From positions 1 to 64,000 of the forward strand of contig NZ_VTHJ01000024.1 of the NCBI RefSeq assembly GCF_008386495.1: DNA of 64,000 bases, given 5' to 3'. The notes beneath the pieces are model-generated. The model was not told the origin of the DNA and did not search any database. It saw only the letters and a program-made list of their open reading frames with translations. This document shows positions 17,175-24,600 of this stretch, piece by piece. This DNA comes from Streptomyces tailanensis (GTDB lineage: Bacteria > Actinomycetota > Actinomycetes > Streptomycetales > Streptomycetaceae). The stretch's first letter is position 1. Every line of letters begins with the position of its first letter. A program made the translations under genes and the position numbers.

Positions 17175-18064
17175 CGCTTGGCCTCCTGGCCGTCGTCGCT
17201 GAGGAGGGTGATGTCGAAGTGGACGGCGCGGTAGGGGTTGTCGAAGCCGAGTTCGGCGGCGCGGACGGGGTCGTCGACCTGGGCGAAGTCGCGCAGAAGG
17301 CTCTCCTTGACGCCGAAGACCACGTCGGAGCCGATGTAGGGGCAGTCCTTCACGAACAGATGGGTGATCAGCGGCCGATGGCCCTCGGCGCTCACCAGGA
17401 AGTGCACGTGCGCCGGCCGGTTCGGGTGGCGGTGCGTGGCCTCGAGCAGGCGGCCGACAGGCCCGTCGACCGGGATCGGGTAGTAGCGGGGCACGATGGA
17501 GCGGAACCAGAACTCGCCGTTGTCGTCCGTGGTGAACAGGCCACGGAGGTTGCGCTCGGGCTGGATATCGGGCTGCTGTACGTCGTAGAAGCCCTCGGCG
17601 TTCGCCTGCCAGACGTCGACGGTGGCATTCGCGATCGAGTCGCCCTTCTCGTCGGTGACGCGCCCGGTGACCAGGCACTGCTCGCCCTTGCCGTCCAGGG
17701 CGACGAGGTCGCCCGGCTCCCTGGGCGGTGAATCGACCATGTGGAACGGGCCGAGGACGGTGGACTCGGTGGCCAGTTCCAGTGAGCGATTGTTGATCGT
17801 CTCGACCAGCATGGAGACACCCAGCACGTCCGACAGGAGGATGAACTCCTGCCGGACATCGGTGCACGCCTGACCGGTCTCCGTGAGGAAGGCGATGGCC
17901 GCCTCCCACTCCTCATTCGTGAGCTCCACGTCCTTGACGAAGGCGTGCAGATGCCGGACGAGGGAGCTCAGGACCTGCCGCAGCCTCGGGTCCGTGTCCG
18001 AGCCGAAACTCTCGACGACGATCTCCGCGGACCTGTCCTCGGTGAACAGCGAAGGCGTGCTCAT
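17171..18064 (-). CDS. Intradiol ring-cleavage dioxygenase, probably hydroxyquinol 1,2-dioxygenase
   Basis: This 297-residue protein has an N-terminal helical dimerisation region typical of catechol/hydroxyquinol dioxygenases (EWEAAIAFLTETGQACTDVRQEFILLSDVLG). The Fe(III)-binding core follows: Tyr160 in NAEGFYDVQQ, a tyrosine at 194/195 in VPRYYPIP, and His219 and His221 in RPAHVHF. The IL-SDVLGVSMLVE segment and coupling to maleylacetate reductase favour hydroxyquinol (1,2,4-benzenetriol) over catechol as substrate. It would make maleylacetate, which the next gene reduces. The monooxygenase that makes hydroxyquinol is not in this window. Confidence 0.9.
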   Translation of the reverse strand: MSTPSLFTEDRSAEIVVESFGSDTDPRLRQVLSSLVRHLHAFVKDVELTNEEWEAAIAFLTETGQACTDVRQEFILLSDVLGVSMLVETINNRSLELATESTVLGPFHMVDSPPREPGDLVALDGKGEQCLVTGRVTDEKGDSIANATVDVWQANAEGFYDVQQPDIQPERNLRGLFTTDDNGEFWFRSIVPRYYPIPVDGPVGRLLEATHRHPNRPAHVHFLVSAEGHRPLITHLFVKDCPYIGSDVVFGVKESLLRDFAQVDDPVRAAELGFDNPYRAVHFDITLLSDDGQEAKR

Positions 18065-18138
18065 GGGACCCTCCAACCTTTCATGCGTAGCGTGTGCGTC
18101 TGGCGCCCGATCCCCGGGCTTCTGCCGCCGAAGCCGTG

Positions 18139-19239
18139 TCAGGGGCGGAGGGGGTTTCGCCCGTGGTAGGCGTTCTCCACGACGGCGGCGAGCACGTCCG
18201 GCTCCAACTCGGCGTCCTGGGCGGCCGTCTCGTCGCGCCGCAGGGCCTCCAGGGCGGCGTCCAGCCCGTCGAGCCCCATCCCCAGTTCCCGCAGGCTCTG
18301 CGGAGCGCCGACCTCGTGCGCGAGGTCGGTGATGCCCTGCACGGCGTCGTTGCGGCCGAGGGCCTCGGCGACACGGGCGAGAGCCAGCGGCCATTTCGCA
18401 CCGGTCGCCGCGAGCAGGTGCGGCAGGACGACCGGGCGCACATCGGCGTGGCGCAGTCCGCAGGCCCGCTCCACGGCTTCGCAGAGACTGCGATGCGATC
18501 CCGGTGCGGTCACGGCGAGCGAGCCGGCGGTGAGGTACCCGCCGTACTGGGTTCGGGACCGGCCGACCAGGCCGTGGGGATGCAGGATCGCGTCCGGCAT
18601 GCCGTCGGCGATCTGGCGGATCCCCTCCTCCGCCATCATCGCGGCGACCGGACTCGCGTCCGGCGTGCACAGGACGTCCACGCCGTGCGCGAGCGCGCGC
18701 ATCGCGGACCGGGTGGTGACGTGGTCCGGAAGCCCCACGGTGAGGACCGGGTCGTAGATCACCACCCGCGAGGCCGCCGCTGACGGGTATGCGGCTGGTC
18801 CGGTCCCGCCAGGGGGTGAGGCCGGCGTGTCCGACGTATCCGGCGGGGAAACGAACTCCGCCCCGGCGTACGAGGTCGGCAGGGCAACCAGGGGAAGCTC
18901 CGCACGCAGTGCGGCCTGTCTGGCCGCGTGGATCACCGCACCGCTCCCGACGGCGACCAGGCAGTCGGCCTGCTCGCGCGCCGCGACCTCATAGGCCTGG
19001 GAGATCTGCCCCGCCGTCGACCGGCTCCGTGTGAACGCCAACGGCTTCGCGGGGCCACCCGGCATCGCCGCCGTGAGTGCGCCGGCCACCGCCTTCTGAG
19101 AGGCGGAGGCCAGGACGAGCACCGCCTTGGCGCCAAGACGTTCGAGTTCCGGCTGCAAGGACGTGCGGTGAGCGTCGACTGCGAACACGACCCTGACCGC
19201 GTGCACGTCGTGGGTGAAGCCCGCGACGACCTCCGACAT
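18139..19239 (-). CDS. Divergent maleylacetate-reductase-like protein, probably altered or inactive
   Basis: This 366-residue protein is clearly paralogous to the gene at 16101-17174 (GFTHDVHAVRVVFAVD, ALPTSYAGAEF, YDPVLTVGLPDHVTTRSAMRALAHGVDVLCTPDASP, VVLPHLLAA). Key positions differ: the nucleotide loop is VAVGSGAVIH instead of VAVGGGSAIG, and the HHKLCHALGG segment is SHRSLCEAVERA, losing a conserved histidine. A Pro/Ser/Thr-rich insert replaces the usual loop after AGAEF. It is the first gene of the leftward aromatic unit, divergent from the LysR gene. The ATG at 19239 aligns with the paralogue's start; a GTG at 19305 would add 22 residues. A non-enzymatic or changed role is inferred. Confidence 0.75.
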   Translation of the reverse strand: MSEVVAGFTHDVHAVRVVFAVDAHRTSLQPELERLGAKAVLVLASASQKAVAGALTAAMPGGPAKPLAFTRSRSTAGQISQAYEVAAREQADCLVAVGSGAVIHAARQAALRAELPLVALPTSYAGAEFVSPPDTSDTPASPPGGTGPAAYPSAAASRVVIYDPVLTVGLPDHVTTRSAMRALAHGVDVLCTPDASPVAAMMAEEGIRQIADGMPDAILHPHGLVGRSRTQYGGYLTAGSLAVTAPGSHRSLCEAVERACGLRHADVRPVVLPHLLAATGAKWPLALARVAEALGRNDAVQGITDLAHEVGAPQSLRELGMGLDGLDAALEALRRDETAAQDAELEPDVLAAVVENAYHGRNPLRP

Positions 19240-19319
19240 CGATCTCGCCGTCACCAGGACCTTCTTCCGGTCGGCGCCTCCGCGCTCCTGTGAACGTTGC
19301 GTCACATGCTTGTGCTGCA

Positions 19320-19339
19320 GTATTGATCCTGTCCAATAC
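19320..19339. promoter_or_regulatory. LysR box between the aromatic genes and their regulator
   Basis: A perfect GTATTG-N8-CAATAC dyad contains two overlapping T-N11-A patterns, the LysR binding signature. It lies about 41 bases before the LysR start and 80 bases before the divergent reductase-like gene. A CTATAG element, possibly a -10 box, follows near 19356. Confidence 0.7.
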
Positions 19340-19380
19340 TCGTTTCGCTCTCGATCTATAGGGTTGGCGAATACATCACT

Positions 19381-20277
19381 GTGGAACTGCGACAGCTCCA
19401 GTACTTCCTCGCCGTGGCCGAAGAGCTGAACTTCAGCAGGGCGGCGGACCGGCTCAACATGACTCAGCCGCCGCTGAGCGCTCAGATCCGCCAGCTCGAG
19501 GAAGAGCTGGACGTGGTCCTCTTCGAGCGGACCACGCGCAAAGTGAGACTCACGGCGGCAGGCCGTCACTTTCAGAAGAGCACGCGGGAACTCCTCGGCC
19601 AGCTGGACACGAACATCATGGACGCGAGGAGAGCGGCGAAAGGCGAGCGGGGCAGGCTGGCGCTCGGCTTCGTTCCCTCCGCGACCATCGAAACCCTTCC
19701 GCCCATCCTTCGCGATTTCCGGGCGAGATTCAGCGATGTGCGCCTTGATCTGCACGAACTCACCCCGGAGCGGCAGGTCTCCGGGCTGCGTGACGGATCG
19801 CTGGACTGCGCCTGCTTCTACCTTCCGTTCGCCGCGATGCATCCGTTCGGCGACCGGAACCTCCAGTCCGCGGCCATCTCCCGCGAACCTCTGGTAGCGG
19901 CGCTTCCGCCTGGTCACCGGCTTGCGGCGCAGCGGAAGATCGACATCGGCGAACTCGCCGAGGAACCGTTCGTGACGGTCAGCGGCCACACTGGCCAGGG
20001 CCTGCGTGAAATCATTCTGGAGCAGTGCCGTCGGGGCGGATTCGCGCCCCGCGTCGTTCAGGAGGCGGCCCTGATCCAGACCATCGCGGGGCTCGTGGCC
20101 AGCGGGGTCGGAGTCGCGCTCATTCCCTCGTCGGTGCGCCGCATCCAGAAGATCGGTGTCACCTATCGTGCGCTCCAGAACGAGCCGCTCAATGTCGAAA
20201 TGGGGCTCGTCTGGATGCGGGAGAACAACAGCCCGGTGCTGGCCGGCTTCGTCGACGGCGCAACACAGGTCAGGTGA
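19381..20277 (+). CDS. LysR family regulator of the hydroxyquinol cluster
   Basis: This 298-residue protein has the classic N-terminal helix-turn-helix: MELRQLQYFLAVAEELNFSRAADRLNMTQPPLSAQIRQLEEELDVVLFERTTRKVRLTAAG. Its C-terminal inducer-binding domain ends with IAGLVASGVGVALIPSSV. PPLSAQI is typical of the CatR/BenM subgroup, which senses aromatic intermediates. It starts at GTG 19381 and is divergent from the ring-cleavage genes over a clear LysR box. The effector is probably hydroxyquinol or maleylacetate, by context only. Confidence 0.93.
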   Translation: MELRQLQYFLAVAEELNFSRAADRLNMTQPPLSAQIRQLEEELDVVLFERTTRKVRLTAAGRHFQKSTRELLGQLDTNIMDARRAAKGERGRLALGFVPSATIETLPPILRDFRARFSDVRLDLHELTPERQVSGLRDGSLDCACFYLPFAAMHPFGDRNLQSAAISREPLVAALPPGHRLAAQRKIDIGELAEEPFVTVSGHTGQGLREIILEQCRRGGFAPRVVQEAALIQTIAGLVASGVGVALIPSSVRRIQKIGVTYRALQNEPLNVEMGLVWMRENNSPVLAGFVDGATQVR

Positions 20278-20304
20278 GGTGCCCCCGCGCCGCCGGGCGG
20301 CTGC

Positions 20305-20979
20305 TTACTTCTCGCGCTCGTGGTACGTCTTCCGCGTGTGCTCGGTGTGCGCCCGCATGACCTCCGTGGCCCTCTGTTCGTCGCGGGACGCGATCGCGGC
20401 GATCAGATCGCGGTGTTCGATCCAGGACTGGTGGCCGCGTTGGCGGGCGACGGGGGTGTAGTACCAGCGGACGCGGCGGTCGACCTGGGCGGCGAGTTCG
20501 GCGAGGACGGCGTTGCCCGCCAGCTCCATGACCTTGGCGTGGAAGTGGGCGTTCATCGCGACGGCCCCGTCGACGTCGTCGGCGTCGACGGCGCGCTCGC
20601 CCTCCGCGCAGAGTTCCTCCAGCGCCGCGATACCCGCCGTGCCGGCGTTCGCGGCGGCGAGGCCGGCCGCCTCGGCCTCCAACAGGGTGCGCACCGTGAG
20701 GAGTTGGTCGGCCTCCGCCTCGGTCGGCTCGTGCACGAAGGCGCCCTGGGCGGGCCGCAGGTCGACCCAGCCCTCGGTGTTGAGCCGCTGCAAGGCCTCG
20801 CGGACGGGCTGCCGGGACACCCCGAGGTGCCCGGCGAGCTCGCTCTCGACCAGGTGCTGGCCGGGGCGCAGGGCGCGCGTGGTGATGAGTTCGAGAAGTG
20901 CCTCGTAGACGCGGTCACGCAGTGGACCGGGGCGTTCGAGCCTGGGCACAGCCCCTTGCTGAAGTCCTGCCGACAACAT
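20305..20979 (-). CDS. GntR family regulator (FadR subfamily, FCD domain)
   Basis: This 224-residue protein has a winged helix at residues about 17-80 (LRDRVYEALLELITTRALRPGQHLVESELAGHLGVSRQPVREALQRLNTEGWVDLRPAQGAFV) and an all-helical FCD ligand domain. The metal-binding histidine and acidic residues are at NAHFHAKVMELAGN and EHRDLIAAIASRDEQRA. The ATG at 20979 has a GGAGGGGG ribosome site; an earlier in-frame start is less likely. A GTCTACAGT motif stands upstream at 21075 and recurs ahead of the formate dehydrogenase locus, so it may control both. Confidence 0.92.
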   Translation of the reverse strand: MLSAGLQQGAVPRLERPGPLRDRVYEALLELITTRALRPGQHLVESELAGHLGVSRQPVREALQRLNTEGWVDLRPAQGAFVHEPTEAEADQLLTVRTLLEAEAAGLAAANAGTAGIAALEELCAEGERAVDADDVDGAVAMNAHFHAKVMELAGNAVLAELAAQVDRRVRWYYTPVARQRGHQSWIEHRDLIAAIASRDEQRATEVMRAHTEHTRKTYHEREK

Positions 20980-21074
20980 CGCGGTCCCCCTCCAGAGCGC
21001 CACCAGGCACTGCAAACGGAAAGTCAATCAGAGGCAAGGCCATTCAGCGGCCAAGCCAGTATGAATTGTCTTTC

Positions 21075-21083
21075 GTCTACAGT
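21075..21083. promoter_or_regulatory. Candidate GntR operator ahead of the GntR gene
   Basis: The 9-mer GTCTACAGT is followed directly by a second CTAC, in a locally AT-richer stretch about 96 bases before the GntR start. The same 9-mer, inverted, is at 23851-23859. The GTNNAC core is typical of FadR-type sites. Confidence 0.45.
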
Positions 21084-21159
21084 CTACGACGCCGGTTCGC
21101 CAGGGGGACGGCGAGTTGGACTCGTCACAGTGCCCGGAACAGTGCCCGGTCGGCGGTGG

Positions 21160-22098
21160 TCACGGGCACCGGACGACCTGTCCCGCGTACGACAGGTTCC
21201 CGCCGAAGCCGAACAGCAGGACGGGGTCGCCGCTGGAGATCGCTCCGCGTTCGACGAGCTTGGAGAAGGCGAGCGGGATGCTCCCGGCCGAGGTGTTGCC
21301 GGACTCGGTGACGTCCCGCGCGACCACGGCGTTGACCGCGCCGATCTTCTCGGCGAGGGGTTCGATGATGCGCAGGTTGGCCTGGTGGAGGACGACCGCG
21401 GCGAGGTCGGCGGGCGCGAGCCCCGCCTTCTCGCAGGCGGCGCGGGCGATGGGCGGCAGCTTGGTGGTGGCCCAGCGGTAGACGCTCTGCCCTTCCTGCG
21501 CGAACCGCGCGGGCGTGCCCTCGATCCGTACGGCGTGCCCCATCTCGGGCACTGATCCCCACAGCACCGGACCGATGCCGGATGCGTGGGCGGCCTCGAC
21601 GACGGCCGCGCCCGCCCCGTCCCCGACGAGGACGCAGGTCGTACGGTCCGTCCAGTCCGTGACCTCGGACATCTTGTCGGCGCCGATGACGAGCGCCCGG
21701 GTGGCCCCGCCCGCGCGTACGGCATGGTCGGCGGTGGCGAGGGCGTGGGTGAAGCCGGCACAGACGACGTTGAGGTCCATCGCGGCCGGGGAGGGGATGC
21801 CGAGCCGGCGCGCGACCCGGGCGGCCATGTTCGGGGAGCGGTCGACGGCCGTGGAGGTGGCGACGACGACCAGGTCGATGGCGTCCGGGCCGAGGCCGGC
21901 CGCAGCGAGCGCCTTGGCGGCGGCGTGCCCGGCGAGTTCGTCGACGGGCTCGTCGGGGCCCGCGATGTGCCGGGTGCGGATGCCCACTCGGCTCGTGATC
22001 CACTCGTCACTCGTGTCGACCATGCCCGCCAGGTCCTCGTTGGTGAGCACCTTGGCGGGCTGGTAGTGGCCGACGGCGGCGATCCGCGAGCCGTTCAT
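21160..22098 (-). CDS. Beta-ketoacyl-ACP synthase III (FabH-like)
   Basis: This 312-residue thiolase-fold protein has the full KAS III triad: Cys113 in DLNVVCAGFTHAL, His238 in VVLHQANLRIIE and Asn268 in ESGNTSAGSIPLAF. Its N-terminus, SRIAAVGHYQPAKVLTNEDLAGMVDTSDEWI, is FabH-like. It would condense an acyl-CoA with malonyl-ACP. It stands alone, without acyl carrier protein, FabD or PKS genes nearby, so it is a secondary copy rather than the fatty-acid operon enzyme. It lies between the GntR gene and the transporter, all on the minus strand; a shared function is not evident. Confidence 0.92.
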   Translation of the reverse strand: MNGSRIAAVGHYQPAKVLTNEDLAGMVDTSDEWITSRVGIRTRHIAGPDEPVDELAGHAAAKALAAAGLGPDAIDLVVVATSTAVDRSPNMAARVARRLGIPSPAAMDLNVVCAGFTHALATADHAVRAGGATRALVIGADKMSEVTDWTDRTTCVLVGDGAGAAVVEAAHASGIGPVLWGSVPEMGHAVRIEGTPARFAQEGQSVYRWATTKLPPIARAACEKAGLAPADLAAVVLHQANLRIIEPLAEKIGAVNAVVARDVTESGNTSAGSIPLAFSKLVERGAISSGDPVLLFGFGGNLSYAGQVVRCP

Positions 22099-22237
22099 GG
22101 GTGGGTCCCCCTCATAGCCTGTGGTCAGCGGGATTCACCAGTCTGATCAGTGACTCACGGGTACGAGGGCGGGTGAGGCGACAGTAATGACGGGCCCGGG
22201 TTGTGGGCTTCTGTCAGACCTCTGGACGTCCGAGCAC

Positions 22238-22375
22238 TTACCCGGTGAACAATTGCGTGGCCTTGCGTACGAGTTCGTACAGTCCGTAACCGAGCGGTAC
22301 CCCCACCCAGAGCCAGGCGAAGACGATCAGCGGCCGCCGGTCAGGCGGGTTCGGAGTGCTGTCGCTGGACGACAT
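22238..22375 (-). CDS. MFS transporter small subunit (45-residue single-pass membrane protein)
   Basis: A 45-residue protein starts with MSSSDSTPNPPDRRPL and has one transmembrane helix (LIVFAWLWVGVPLGYGLYELV) followed by RKATQLF. Such tiny proteins regularly follow OFA-family transporters in actinobacteria. Its ATG at 22375 lies inside the last codons of the transporter gene, overlapping by 35 bases in another frame, so it is translationally coupled. It probably binds or stabilises the transporter; this is inferred from the constant gene pairing. Confidence 0.8.
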   Translation of the reverse strand: MSSSDSTPNPPDRRPLIVFAWLWVGVPLGYGLYELVRKATQLFTG

Positions 22376-23675
22376 CGGCGGCCTCCTTCGGGGCGGGGAT
22401 GTGGAATCGGGGGTTGACCGGCCGTACCAGCTCATTGGCGACGAAGCCGACAACGAGCAGCCCGATCATGATGAAGAAGGACATGCCGTAGAGGTCGGCG
22501 CCGTCCTTGCCCGCCTCCTCCTGCCGGTCCGCGATCCAGTTGACGATCAGCGGTCCTAGCACTCCGGCGGTGGACCAGGCGGTGAGCAGCCGGCCGTGGA
22601 TGGCGCCGACCTGGTAGGTGCCGAAGAGATCCTTCAGGTAGGCGGGAATGGTCGCGAAGCCACCGCCGTAGAAGGACAGGATCACCAGGGCGCAGACGAT
22701 GAACAGCGGCTTGGAGGAGTCGCCGAACTGCGCGATCATCAGGTACATCAGCGCGCCCACGCCCAGGTAGACGCGGTAGATGTTCTTGCGTCCGATCAGG
22801 TCGGACGTGGACGACCAGATGATGCGGCCCGCCATGTTGGCCGCCGAGAGCAGCGCGACGAAACCGGCGGCCGCGGTGACGGTGACCGGTGTGGAGGAAT
22901 TGGCGAAGAAGTCCGTGATCATCGGCGCGGCCTTCTCCAGGATGCCGATGCCCGCGGAGACGTTCATGCAGAGGATGACCCACAGGCACCAGAACTGCGG
23001 GGTGCGGATGGCGTTGCGGGCGGAGACCTGCGGCCCCTCCAAGACACTCGGCCCGCTCTCGACCGGCTTCTCGCTGCGCGGCACCCGCACCAGCAGTACG
23101 CCGAGCAGCATGAACACGGCGTACGACAGTCCGTGCACGAGGAATGCGAGGGCGATGCCGGAGGAGTCGGAGCCGAAGGACTCCAGCATCTGGGCGGACC
23201 ACGGCGAGGCGATGAGCGCGCCGCCGCCGAAGCCCATGATCGCGATACCGGTCGCCATGCCCGGCCTGTCCGGGAACCATTTGATCAGGGTCGAGACGGG
23301 CGAGATGTAGCCGATGCCGAGGCCGATGCCGCCGACGAAGCCGTAGCCGAAGACGATCAGCCAGTACTGCTCGGTGGCCGCGCCCAGCGAGGCGAGCAGA
23401 AAGCCGGAGGAGAAGCAGATCAGGGCCACGGTCATCGCCCAGCGCGGCCCGTTGCGCTCCACGAGCGTCCCGCCGAACGCGGCGGACAGACCGAGCATGA
23501 CGATGCCGAGCTGGAAGGGCAGCGCGCTCTGCGTGCCGCTCAGACCGAGGGCCGATTCGAGCGGCGGCTTGAACACGCTCCAGGCGTATGCCTGTCCGAT
23601 GGAGAGATGTACGGAGAGCGCGGCCGGGGGAACGAGCCAGCGGCTCCAGCCCGGGGGTGCGACGGGGGGACTCAT
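22341..23675 (-). CDS. OFA (oxalate/formate antiporter) family MFS transporter
   Basis: This 444-residue membrane protein has 12 predicted helices. The OFA signature is in helix 1, SIGQAYAWSVFKPPLESALGLS, with RNGPRWAM between helices 2 and 3, IGLGIGYISPVSTLIKWFPDRPGMATGIAIMGFGGGALI, and a second-half GRIIWSSTSDLIGRKN. It would exchange small carboxylates such as oxalate, formate or pyruvate, which suits its place next to formate dehydrogenase genes. The ATG at 23675 is followed by MSPPVAPPGWSRW. It is divergent from the formate dehydrogenase locus across about 250 bases. Confidence 0.9.
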   Translation of the reverse strand: MSPPVAPPGWSRWLVPPAALSVHLSIGQAYAWSVFKPPLESALGLSGTQSALPFQLGIVMLGLSAAFGGTLVERNGPRWAMTVALICFSSGFLLASLGAATEQYWLIVFGYGFVGGIGLGIGYISPVSTLIKWFPDRPGMATGIAIMGFGGGALIASPWSAQMLESFGSDSSGIALAFLVHGLSYAVFMLLGVLLVRVPRSEKPVESGPSVLEGPQVSARNAIRTPQFWCLWVILCMNVSAGIGILEKAAPMITDFFANSSTPVTVTAAAGFVALLSAANMAGRIIWSSTSDLIGRKNIYRVYLGVGALMYLMIAQFGDSSKPLFIVCALVILSFYGGGFATIPAYLKDLFGTYQVGAIHGRLLTAWSTAGVLGPLIVNWIADRQEEAGKDGADLYGMSFFIMIGLLVVGFVANELVRPVNPRFHIPAPKEAADVVQRQHSEPA

Positions 23676-23850
23676 GATCCCGGACGGTAGGGAGTGACAA
23701 GGGAGTTGAGAAGGCGGCGCGTCGACGGTATGCGATGAACGGTATCCACCGCGCGCCGAACGGTCGTTCCCCAGCCACCCCTGTCCGAGTAACGCCTTGT
23801 TCTGGGACTGCTTCAGTCGCTGCGCGAACCCTTGCTGGCCCAACTTCCAT

Positions 23851-23862
23851 ACTGTAGACAAT
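23851..23862. promoter_or_regulatory. Candidate GntR operator ahead of the formate dehydrogenase locus
   Basis: ACTGTAGACAAT (reverse complement ATTGTCTACAGT) contains TGTCTACA, a TGT-N2-ACA GntR core. It shares the 9-mer GTCTACAGT with the site beside the GntR gene. It lies about 70-80 bases ahead of the ATG at 23932 and within the region divergent from the OFA transporter. Confidence 0.45.
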
Positions 23863-23931
23863 ATTTCATCGACAGAGTTCGGCAGTGTGCCATCTCCGCG
23901 GTATCCCTCGACCGAACGGAGCTCCCTCGCC

Positions 23932-24600
23932 ATGAAAGTCGCAGTTCTCGGCGCCGGTGCGATCGGCGCCTATGTCGGCGCCGCGCTCCACCGCGGTGGC
24001 GCCGATGTGCATCTCGTCGCCCGTGGACCGCATCTGGCGGCCATGAGGCGGGACGGGGTGCGGGTGCTCAGCCCGCGCGGGGACTTCACCGCCCGCGCCC
24101 ACGCCACCGACGACCCGGATCGGCCCGGTCGACTTCGTCTTCCTCGGCCTCAAGGCCCACTCGTACGCGGTGTGCGGGCCGCTGATCGAGCCTCTGCTGC
24201 ACGACACCACGGCGGTGATCGCCGCCCAGAACGGCATCCCCTGGTGGTACTTCCACCGGCACGGCGGCCCACACGACGGCCACCGTGTCGAGAGCGTGGA
24301 CCCGGACGGCGCGGTCAGTGCGGTGCTCGGCCCGAACGGGCCATCGGCTGTGTCGTCTACGCGGCCACCGAGCTCGAAGGCCCGGGTGTCGTACGGCACT
24401 TGGAAGGCACCCGGTTCTCCGTCGGCGAGCCCGACCGCGGCGTGTCCCGGCGCTGTATCGCGTTCAGCGAGGCCATGACGGCCGGCGGCCTCAAGTGCCC
24501 GGTGGAGCCCGACATCCGGGGCGACATCTGGATCAAGCTGCTCGGCAACATCTCGTTCAACCCGATCAGCGCCCTGGCCCGCGCGACCATGGCCGGCATG
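23932..24600 (+). pseudogene. Ketopantoate reductase (PanE/ApbA) pseudogene, fused to fdhA
   Basis: The start MKVAVLGAGAIGAYVGAALHRGG is a complete ketopantoate-reductase Rossmann motif, and ATG 23932 has a GGAG site. About residue 61 the frame shifts: the true sequence (VDFVFLGLKAHSYAV, AAQNGIPWWYFHRHGG) continues in another frame until about 24330. A second shift, apparently one missing G near GGCCCGAACGG, returns to the first frame at ERAIGCVVYAATELEGPGV. The gene then stops matching after NPISALARATMAGM and continues straight into formate dehydrogenase sequence. About 223 of the usual 300 or so codons remain, about 70 of them scrambled. It is non-functional as a reductase, although no stop codon interrupts the chimeric reading frame. 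Confidence 0.8.

Noticed and set aside
21160..22098. KAS III gene as the sign of a polyketide or fatty-acid biosynthetic cluster
   Set aside because: No acyl carrier protein, ketoreductase, KAS II or tailoring genes are near; it is an isolated gene between a regulator and a transporter.
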